From Leptospira congkakensis (GTDB lineage: Bacteria > Spirochaetota > Leptospiria > Leptospirales > Leptospiraceae), in contig NZ_RQGQ01000016.1 of the NCBI RefSeq assembly GCF_004770265.1, positions 1 to 64,000 of the forward strand: a stretch of 64,000 nt of DNA, written 5' to 3'. Each line of letters begins with the position of its first letter. Positions within the stretch are counted from its first letter, which is position 1. Positions 57,797 through 64,000 of this stretch are shown here, piece by piece. Both the position numbers and the translations under genes were made by a program. The notes below the pieces were generated by a model. The model made no database searches and was not told the origin of the DNA. It was given only the letters and a program-made list of their open reading frames with translations.

Positions 57797-59398
57797 ATGG
57801 AAAGAATCATCTCCAAAACAAACCCAAATACATCTGATTTTGTTGCCAATCGTACGGCATATTTGGAAACCATTGTACCCATTCGTAAAATTATCGATAA
57901 TGTAAAGTTAGGTGGCGGTAAAAAGGCCCTTGAAAAACATAAATCCAGAGGAAAACTTACCGCAAGAGAAAGAATTGCCGAACTCATTGATGCGGGAACG
58001 GAATTTATGGAGATCTGCGGGCTTGCGGGAGAAGGGGTTTATTCTGATCCAGTTCCTTCGGCAGGGATCATCACTGGAATTGGAAAGGTGGAAGGTATCG
58101 ACTGTATGATTGTTGCCAATGATGCGACGGTCAAAGGAGGAACCTACTATCCTCTCACGGTTAAAAAACATGTTCGTGCCCAAGAGATTGCCGAAAACAA
58201 TTCTCTTCCTTGTATTTATTTAGTGGATTCTGGTGGGGCATTTTTACCCATGCAGGATGAAGTATTTCCAGACAAAGACCACTTCGGTAGAATTTTTTTC
58301 AATCAAGCTCGGATGAGTGCTAAAGGAATTTCACAGATAGCGGTTGTTATGGGGTCTTGTACTGCGGGTGGTGCTTATATTCCGGCTATGTCTGACGAGT
58401 CAGTGATTGTGAAAGGAAATGGAACTATTTTCCTTGGCGGTCCACCACTTGTCAAAGCTGCCACAGGAGAAGTGGTCACGGGTGAAGAGTTAGGTGGTGC
58501 TGACGTACATTGTCGTGTATCGGGAGTGACAGACCACTATGCAGAAGATGATTTTCATGCATTAGAAATTACTCGTTCTATCGTCAAAAATCTAAATCTT
58601 AAAACAGAAACCCTCCCTAAAGAAACAGAAGAACCTTTATACCCAACAGAAGAAATTTATGGAATCATTGAACGTGATTCCCGTAAATCTTATGATCCAA
58701 GAGAAATCATTGCAAGGATTGTGGACGGTTCCAGGTTTCATGAATTCAAAAGGTTGTATGCCACAACGATCGTAACTGGATTTGCTGAAGTGTATGGATA
58801 TCCTGTTGGAATCATTGCCAATCATGGAGTTTTGTTTTCCGAATCCGCACTCAAAGCTTCTCATTTTATTGAACTTTGTGACCAAAGACGAATTCCACTT
58901 TTATTCCTACAAAATATCACAGGGTTTATGGTGGGAAAAAAATACGAAAACAATGGAATTGCTCGTGACGGTGCCAAAATGGTAAATGCAGTTTCTACGA
59001 CAACGGTTCCCAAACTAACTATCGTTACTGGCGGTTCTTATGGTGCGGGGAATTATGGAATGTGCGGTCGTGCCTTTGCCCCCGAATTTTTATGGATGTG
59101 GCCCAATGCACGAATTTCTGTGATGGGTGGAGAACAAGCGGCCAACGTTCTTTGGACTGTGAAAAAAGACCAAAAGGAAGCAGCTGGAGAATCCATCCAA
59201 GCCGATGAAGAAGCGACTTTTAAAAAACCAATTTTAGAAGACTATGAAAAGAAGTCTTCGGCTGTGTATAGTTCTGCTCGCCTTTGGGATGATGGGATCA
59301 TTGATCCTGCAGATACAAGGAAAGTTTTAGGAAGGGCCTTGTCTGTCCTCAGTCGAAGGAAAGAAGAAAGAAAACCATTTGGTGTCTTTCGAATGTAA
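57797..59398 (+). CDS. mccB: Methylcrotonyl-CoA carboxylase beta subunit
   Basis: A 533-residue biotin-dependent carboxyltransferase. The N domain motif [21 protein letters not shown] and [17 protein letters not shown], plus [15 protein letters not shown], are those of 3-methylcrotonyl-CoA carboxylase rather than propionyl-CoA carboxylase. The C domain contains [15 protein letters not shown]. It acts in leucine degradation with a biotinylated alpha subunit, which is not in this window. Activity on other branched acyl-CoAs is possible. It is complete in length. Confidence 0.92.
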   Translation: MERIISKTNPNTSDFVANRTAYLETIVPIRKIIDNVKLGGGKKALEKHKSRGKLTARERIAELIDAGTEFMEICGLAGEGVYSDPVPSAGIITGIGKVEGIDCMIVANDATVKGGTYYPLTVKKHVRAQEIAENNSLPCIYLVDSGGAFLPMQDEVFPDKDHFGRIFFNQARMSAKGISQIAVVMGSCTAGGAYIPAMSDESVIVKGNGTIFLGGPPLVKAATGEVVTGEELGGADVHCRVSGVTDHYAEDDFHALEITRSIVKNLNLKTETLPKETEEPLYPTEEIYGIIERDSRKSYDPREIIARIVDGSRFHEFKRLYATTIVTGFAEVYGYPVGIIANHGVLFSESALKASHFIELCDQRRIPLLFLQNITGFMVGKKYENNGIARDGAKMVNAVSTTTVPKLTIVTGGSYGAGNYGMCGRAFAPEFLWMWPNARISVMGGEQAANVLWTVKKDQKEAAGESIQADEEATFKKPILEDYEKKSSAVYSSARLWDDGIIDPADTRKVLGRALSVLSRRKEERKPFGVFRM

Positions 59399-59441
59399 TT
59401 TTTGACTTTTCATTCTCATTCGGAATGCAAACTAATTACAA

Positions 59442-59798
59442 ATGATCATCCAAGAGAAGTCATCTAACCAAGTCGCCATTATCACCATTGAAGGTGAGGT
59501 TGATTTGTACAATGCAAAAGAATTGAAAGACATTCTGGATGATAAAATGCATAAACACCAATATGAAATTGTGGTGAACTTGGAAAAAGTTCCCTTTATG
59601 GATAGTTCCGGAATCGGAACTTTGGTGACTGCCATGTACAAACTCAAAAAATACCACGGAAACTTAAAAGTCTGTAGTGTTCATGGTTCGGTGGCTAAGG
59701 TATTCAAACTCACTGGAATGGAAAGTCATTTGGAAGTTTTTGATACGGAAGAAAATGCTGTCCTCTCTCTTGTCAAAGAAAGAGAATCTACTGAATGA
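59442..59798 (+). CDS. STAS anti-sigma-factor antagonist
   Basis: A 118-residue single STAS domain. The phosphorylatable Ser56 lies in FMDSSGIGT, and EGEVDLYNAKELK is the conserved N-terminal motif. It is of RsbV/SpoIIAA type. It is an orphan: no kinase or phosphatase is adjacent, and the phosphatase at 27513 is far away. It is probably transcribed alone, 43 bp after mccB. Confidence 0.93.
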   Translation: MIIQEKSSNQVAIITIEGEVDLYNAKELKDILDDKMHKHQYEIVVNLEKVPFMDSSGIGTLVTAMYKLKKYHGNLKVCSVHGSVAKVFKLTGMESHLEVFDTEENAVLSLVKERESTE

Positions 59799-59876
59799 AT
59801 GACTTCACAATACATATGAATTTCACCTTACCTGTTTGGTAACAGAATCAATCTTTTGACATTTACATTTTTCTAC

Positions 59877-60434
59877 TTAAGGCAGTTGTAACGCGGCTTT
59901 CACCGTTTCCATCACCTCTTTTCCTTCCAATTTTTCTAAAATATACAAAGCAAATTCAAACGCAGAACCAGGGCCAATGCTCGTATGGATATTGTTATGT
60001 GAAATAATCCTTTCCCCTGTATACTTCCCACCTTTTCCTTTTGCCAAATCATTAGAGGAAGGAAAGGCTGTATAAGGATCATCACCAGTAATGATATCCA
60101 AATTACGAAGTACGCTCGGCGCGGCACAAATGGCACCAATCATTTTTATTTCCCTCTGGAATGATTTTAGAATTTTACTAATTTCTGGATCATTCATGAG
60201 TTGTTTCGTTCCTTCAAGACCCCCTGGAAGGATGATGGCATCAAATTCGCTGGGAATGATTTCTGAAAAAATTTGATCTGCTAAGTGAAGGGTTTTTCTG
60301 GAAGCTAAGATGGGATCTTTTGATTTTCCAGCAGAGATTACTTCCACATTTCCTCTTCTCAAAACATCGATGAGGATGATGGCTTCCATTTCTTCGAAGC
60401 CTGGACAGAGGGGGATCAAAACACGGTTTGCCAT
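59877..60434 (-). CDS. DJ-1/YajL family protein
   Basis: A 185-residue DJ-1-subfamily protein with the redox Cys103 in AICAAPSVL and a Glu14/Glu15 pair in GFEEMEA. These set it apart from the PfpI-type protein at 1837. DJ-1 homologues act on glyoxal-type damage or oxidative stress; which applies here cannot be told. It converges with the STAS gene and diverges from the HtrA gene. Length is normal. Confidence 0.92.
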   Translation of the reverse strand: MANRVLIPLCPGFEEMEAIILIDVLRRGNVEVISAGKSKDPILASRKTLHLADQIFSEIIPSEFDAIILPGGLEGTKQLMNDPEISKILKSFQREIKMIGAICAAPSVLRNLDIITGDDPYTAFPSSNDLAKGKGGKYTGERIISHNNIHTSIGPGSAFEFALYILEKLEGKEVMETVKAALQLP

Positions 60435-60557
60435 ACTAAGACTAGTTTGGTTTGAAACAAAATGTTCAAGTTTTTTTGTAAAAAAACGATCCCAAGAAAT
60501 GAGAACTTTCCTGGAACTCTGGGGGTCTTATATAGTAGGAGAGAGTGTTTATTGTCT

Positions 60558-61727
60558 ATGATTAATAAAAAAACGAATCCATTACGTTACCTTGCGATCG
60601 CTTTTAGTTTTTTACTTTTGGGAACTTTTTTGTCACCCATCCTCACTTGCGGAAATTCATCTGAAAATCCTCTGCAATTAAAAGCAGATGGGACTGATAA
60701 ATTGTCACCGGCCCAAACACAGGCTGTTGCTTTGGAAGATGCCTTCCAAGAAGTATTTGATAAAGTATCTCCCAGTGTGGTTTCGATTGCCACAGAAAGG
60801 ACAGTGAATGTCCAACAACATCCATTTTCGGGTGATCCGTATTTTGATCATTTTTTTGGACGCCCAGGTGGTGGATCAAGTCGTGTGATGAAACAAAAAC
60901 AATCTGGTCTTGGTTCCGGTATTGTTCTTAACGAAGAAGGTTATATTATGACCAACCACCATGTGATCAAAGACATGGACAAACTCACGGTGAAATTTAA
61001 AAATCAAAAAACCTTTGAAGCAAAACTCATTGGTTCTGACGAAACCATGGACATCGCCTTACTCAAGATAGATGCTCCGAAGGGAACACTTCGTCCGATT
61101 GTACTTGCTGATTCCAATAAAGTAAAAGTGGGAAACTGGGCCATCGCGATTGGGGCTCCACTTGGATTTGAACATTCCTTTACTGTGGGAGTTGTTTCTG
61201 CTGTCCAACGCGGGGGAATCGATTCGTCAGGACTTTCTTATATCCAAACTGACGCTGCCATCAACCAAGGAAATAGTGGAGGCCCACTTCTCAACATCCG
61301 AGGGGAAGTGATTGGGATCAATCGTATGATCGCTTCTCAATCTGGCGGATCTGTCGGGATTGGATTTACGATTCCGATCAATGAAGCGCGCCGAGTTGCC
61401 GAAGAAATCAAAACCAACGGGAAAGTCACTCGTCCTTGGATTGGTGTCGGTCTTGATGCTATCAATGAAGAAGATGTAGAACAACTCAAACTCAAAGACA
61501 CAAAAGGTGCCATTGTTCGCCAGATCATGAAAGGATCTCCTGCAGACAAAGCTGGCTTAAAATTATTTGATGTGATTGTGGAAATGGGTGGAAAACAAAT
61601 CCAAACACCAGAAGAACTCATTGGTTTTGTGAGATCTTCCAAAATTGGGAAACGAATTGAGATAAAAATCATTCGAAATAAAAATGAAATCTTGACTTCC
61701 ATCACTCCGGAGCAGAAACCAAATTGA
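60558..61727 (+). CDS. HtrA/DegP-type serine protease
   Basis: A 389-residue periplasmic protease. The start at 60558 gives a signal peptide (to about Cys31 in PILTC, a possible lipobox); the frame upstream to 60462 lacks such sense, and TTG at 60552 is an alternative. The catalytic triad is His135 (TNHHVI), Asp165 (MDIALLK) and Ser240 (QGNSGGP). A single PDZ domain (about 285-380) follows, as in DegS rather than in two-PDZ DegP. It degrades or senses misfolded envelope proteins. ruvB begins one base after its stop. Confidence 0.94.
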   Translation: MINKKTNPLRYLAIAFSFLLLGTFLSPILTCGNSSENPLQLKADGTDKLSPAQTQAVALEDAFQEVFDKVSPSVVSIATERTVNVQQHPFSGDPYFDHFFGRPGGGSSRVMKQKQSGLGSGIVLNEEGYIMTNHHVIKDMDKLTVKFKNQKTFEAKLIGSDETMDIALLKIDAPKGTLRPIVLADSNKVKVGNWAIAIGAPLGFEHSFTVGVVSAVQRGGIDSSGLSYIQTDAAINQGNSGGPLLNIRGEVIGINRMIASQSGGSVGIGFTIPINEARRVAEEIKTNGKVTRPWIGVGLDAINEEDVEQLKLKDTKGAIVRQIMKGSPADKAGLKLFDVIVEMGGKQIQTPEELIGFVRSSKIGKRIEIKIIRNKNEILTSITPEQKPN

Positions 61728-61728
61728 G

Positions 61729-62754
61729 GTGAGTTTAAGAGAAGATTGGATCCAACCGGGCGAAGATGAACCTAGCCTTCGCCCTACTAAATTATCCGAA
61801 TTTATCGGACAAAAAGAGGTTTTGGCCAATCTCTCGGTTTACGTGGAGGCGGCTCGGAAACGAAAGAGCCCCCTCGACCATGTTTTGATTTCAGGTCCTC
61901 CGGGCCTTGGCAAAACTACACTCGCCAATATCATTGCCAATGAACTCGCAGTGGCCTTCACTCCCACTTCCGCTCCAGCCATCTCCAAGGGTGCGGATCT
62001 TGTTCGGTTCCTAACCTTACTCAAAACCAACGAAGTACTTTTTATCGACGAAATCCACGGCTTTATCAAAAAACAGGAAGAGTTGCTCTATCCTGCGATG
62101 GAGAACTTCTTTGTGGATCTTGTTGTTGGGGAAGGTGTCACTGCCAATGCCCTCCAGATCCAACTCCAGCCCTTTACCCTTGTTGGTGCCACCACTCGCT
62201 CCGGTCTAGTCAGTGAACCCCTAAAGACAAGATTTGGAATCCATCTAAAACTTGATTTTTATACTGATGGGGAAATGCAAATCATCGTGGATCGTTCTGC
62301 CAAACTTCTCGGTGTTTCTCTTGGAGAAGGGGTTGCTTTCGAAATTGGAAAACGAAGCCGAAAAACTCCTAGGATTGCCAACCACCTTTTGAAACGAGTT
62401 CGGGACTTTGCAGAAGTTAGAAATGAAACATCAGTCAGTTTAGAAACTTGCCGATTTGCTTTTGATAGGATGGGCGTGGATCATTTAGGCCTCGATGTTG
62501 TGGACCGACAAATTTTGGACATCCTCATCAATCGTTACGGTGGTGGGCCTGTGGGCATCAAACCCATTGCCGTGGTTCTCGGGGAGGAAGAACGGACTCT
62601 AGAAGACACATACGAGCCATTCCTCGTCCGAGTGGGCCTAATTGACCGCACACCACAAGGTCGAGTGGCTACGAAAAAGGCTTACGAACATTTGGGACTT
62701 GTGTATACTGGAAATACCGGGGAAAATCGCGAAAATGGCCCAACTCTCTTTTGA
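61729..62754 (+). CDS. ruvB: Holliday junction helicase RuvB
   Basis: A 341-residue AAA+ motor that drives branch migration of Holliday junctions with RuvA. It begins at GTG. The Walker [10 protein letters not shown] (about 55-63), Walker B LFIDEIHG and sensor GATTRSGLV are clear, and the C-terminal winged helix contains [14 protein letters not shown]. ruvA and ruvC are absent from the window, which is common outside enterobacteria. The end overlaps the TonB-like gene by 20 bases. Confidence 0.97.
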   Translation: MSLREDWIQPGEDEPSLRPTKLSEFIGQKEVLANLSVYVEAARKRKSPLDHVLISGPPGLGKTTLANIIANELAVAFTPTSAPAISKGADLVRFLTLLKTNEVLFIDEIHGFIKKQEELLYPAMENFFVDLVVGEGVTANALQIQLQPFTLVGATTRSGLVSEPLKTRFGIHLKLDFYTDGEMQIIVDRSAKLLGVSLGEGVAFEIGKRSRKTPRIANHLLKRVRDFAEVRNETSVSLETCRFAFDRMGVDHLGLDVVDRQILDILINRYGGGPVGIKPIAVVLGEEERTLEDTYEPFLVRVGLIDRTPQGRVATKKAYEHLGLVYTGNTGENRENGPTLF

Positions 62755-63652
62755 TTTCCGATTGCCTGAAAAGGAAGAAGGGGAACGTAGACTTTTCTTC
62801 GCCTTCACCTTTGTCATCCTCATTGCATCCTTTGTACTCGCTCATCTCATCACAAGGAATATGCTTTGGAAGATGTTGGCTGAAGAACAAGCTTCGGAAA
62901 TGTTAGGGCAAAAAGAACAGGAAAAAATTTACGAAGTTCTCGTCGAACAACAGTTCATCAATCCAGACAAAAAAGATGAGTACAAAGCTCTCTCTAACAA
63001 GGATTCGTCGGGAGGTGGTGGTATCACAGAAAAACAAGGATTCCACACTCTGACACAATTTCGTGAATTCATCATGGGAAGTTCTGCTTCCACTCCGAGT
63101 AAAGCCCAACCCAAATCAGAACAATCCAAAGAGGAAGAACTTTTTGAAGTAGGGATTTTTAAAGCAGATCCTAAAACTAATTCTAATTCAGAAGAAAGTC
63201 CGAACCAATCTGCAAGTTCCGGACAAATGACAAAAATTCCTTTTAACTATAGATTCCAACAGGACTTTTTGTTTCGATGGGACGGAGCAAAGGCTCTCAC
63301 TATCCCCACCAAACAGTTAGCAGGTTATTATTACTTTAAAAACATGTTGAAACGAATTGAGGAATCTTTTGCTCCACCAGGTGGTGGAAACTATGCTTAC
63401 CGAGATATAGCAGGTGTTGTGGCAAGGGAAGGAATCAAAGAAGGGGAAACAAAAGTTTTGTTTATGTTAAGTGAACAAGGTCAAGTGTTGGATGTTCGTT
63501 TGGTTTCTTCGCAAGGTCAAGTGGTAGTAGACCAAGCCTGTATGGATTCCATCAAAGGCCAGAACTTTGGTCCAGTTCCTGAAGAAGTTAAATCCAAAGG
63601 TCTTATCTTTGGAATTAACTTTATTTTTCCAGGAATGCGATACTATCGTTAG
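62735..63652 (+). CDS. TonB-family energy transducer
   Basis: A 305-residue inner-membrane protein. The start at 62735 ([17 protein letters not shown]) lies inside the ruvB tail; the frame extends upstream to 62642 but only as overlap. One transmembrane helix (about 25-45) is followed by a Ser/Gln-rich linker and a C-terminal TonB domain (about 225-305), with the [20 protein letters not shown] and [18 protein letters not shown] motifs. The usual Pro-rich periplasmic spacer is replaced by Ser/Lys/Glu. It could energise receptors such as that at 35411. No exbB or exbD is nearby. Confidence 0.88.
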   Translation: MAQLSFDFRLPEKEEGERRLFFAFTFVILIASFVLAHLITRNMLWKMLAEEQASEMLGQKEQEKIYEVLVEQQFINPDKKDEYKALSNKDSSGGGGITEKQGFHTLTQFREFIMGSSASTPSKAQPKSEQSKEEELFEVGIFKADPKTNSNSEESPNQSASSGQMTKIPFNYRFQQDFLFRWDGAKALTIPTKQLAGYYYFKNMLKRIEESFAPPGGGNYAYRDIAGVVAREGIKEGETKVLFMLSEQGQVLDVRLVSSQGQVVVDQACMDSIKGQNFGPVPEEVKSKGLIFGINFIFPGMRYYR

Positions 63653-63655
63653 TTG

Positions 63656-63967
63656 TTAATCGGTCACAAGAGTACAACCATACTCCTTTGAGAGATATTT
63701 TGCCGTATTGCTTCGTCCAAGTCCTTTCACAGTCACCGACATATTTTCTTTATCCAGTTTGAATTCACTGATCGGAACCCACTGGCGAGCAAAGTCATGG
63801 CATTGTTCTTCGGAGAGTTGCATTACAAAGTAACAACTACAGTATTCTTTTGAATAAAAACTAGAGATGATGGATGGAAAACTAGATAAATGTTTCCAGT
63901 TCCATTGTGCCCAAAACAAAACAAATAAAAATAACAAAGAAAGGATAACAGAGATTTTTCTTTTCAT
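63656..63967 (-). CDS. Small secreted protein with Cys pair
   Basis: A 103-residue protein with an N-terminal hydrophobic segment (MKRKISVILSLLFLFVLFW), acting as signal or anchor. The mature part has Cys in EYCSCYF, EEQCHDF and YGCTL, perhaps forming disulfides. The same type of CSC domain occurs at the N terminus of some Leptospira serine hydrolases, as I recall; this is not a firm match. It ends one base before converging on the TonB-like stop region. Function unknown. Confidence 0.7.
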   Translation of the reverse strand: MKRKISVILSLLFLFVLFWAQWNWKHLSSFPSIISSFYSKEYCSCYFVMQLSEEQCHDFARQWVPISEFKLDKENMSVTVKGLGRSNTAKYLSKEYGCTLVTD

Positions 63968-64000
63968 ATGGTTACCGAATTACCGACTCTTTTACTAATT

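Overview
The window looks like a piece of a Leptospira chromosome. The base composition is low to moderate in GC, many proteins carry spirochaete-type lipoprotein signals, and the gene content (a hfq/miaA cluster with an FYDLN-type acidic protein, an alternative GlmU, SpoIIE phosphatases with STAS partners, GldAFG-like ABC genes) fits that genus. A saprophytic Leptospira is my inference; the window contains no 16S gene to settle it.

Positions 1-7250 look accessory. They hold an SH3-domain lipoprotein, a PfpI/isonitrile-hydratase-like protein, an acyltransferase-3, a DUF805 protein, an unknown secreted protein, a tyrosine recombinase with an unusual N-terminal domain, and a tiny two-helix membrane protein. 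Between them lie four GC-rich, strongly structured intergenic elements (51-162, 4281-4360, 6683-6748, 7137-7244); the first and last share two 9-mers in the same order. I saw no such elements after 7250. The recombinase, small orphan genes and folded repeats together are the best candidate here for an undescribed cassette-like system.

Positions 7263-23870 are mostly housekeeping: nadB, a carboxy-terminal protease, a TPR lipoprotein, pdxJ, then a rightward cluster (FYDLN protein, miaA, hfq, manC, a 30-residue COX24/bS22-like ribosomal protein, a membrane protein, cheW, a PhoU-like protein). These are followed by a small ABM-like protein, a hybrid histidine kinase, a nucleotidyltransferase-fold protein and a large TPR protein.

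Positions 23854-27428 hold a leftward operon for poly-gamma-glutamate: pgsB/capB, pgsC/capC, a PgsW-type system protein, a 62-residue membrane protein in the place of PgsE/CapE, and a lipoprotein. There is no recognisable CapA/PgsA. It diverges from a SpoIIE-type phosphatase with TPRs, which converges on a STAS protein.

Positions 30291-37480 form a second leftward block: TonB-dependent receptor, beta-propeller lipoprotein with an in-frame 69-bp tandem repeat at its N terminus, gpmI, and a two-domain serine-hydrolase lipoprotein whose first domain has lost its nucleophile. To the right come a PfkB kinase, a kinase/response-regulator pair, a GldAFG-like ABC cluster, mpl, pheS, a TLP1-like thiolase homologue and three overlapping unknown genes.

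From 52098 onward the content is core: rpsT with terminator, tRNA-Val(UAC), a coupled glmM-glmS-glmU-like set for UDP-GlcNAc, an alpha/beta hydrolase with an Asp nucleophile, a methylcrotonyl-CoA carboxylase beta subunit, a second STAS protein, a DJ-1 protein, an HtrA protease, ruvB and a TonB-like protein.
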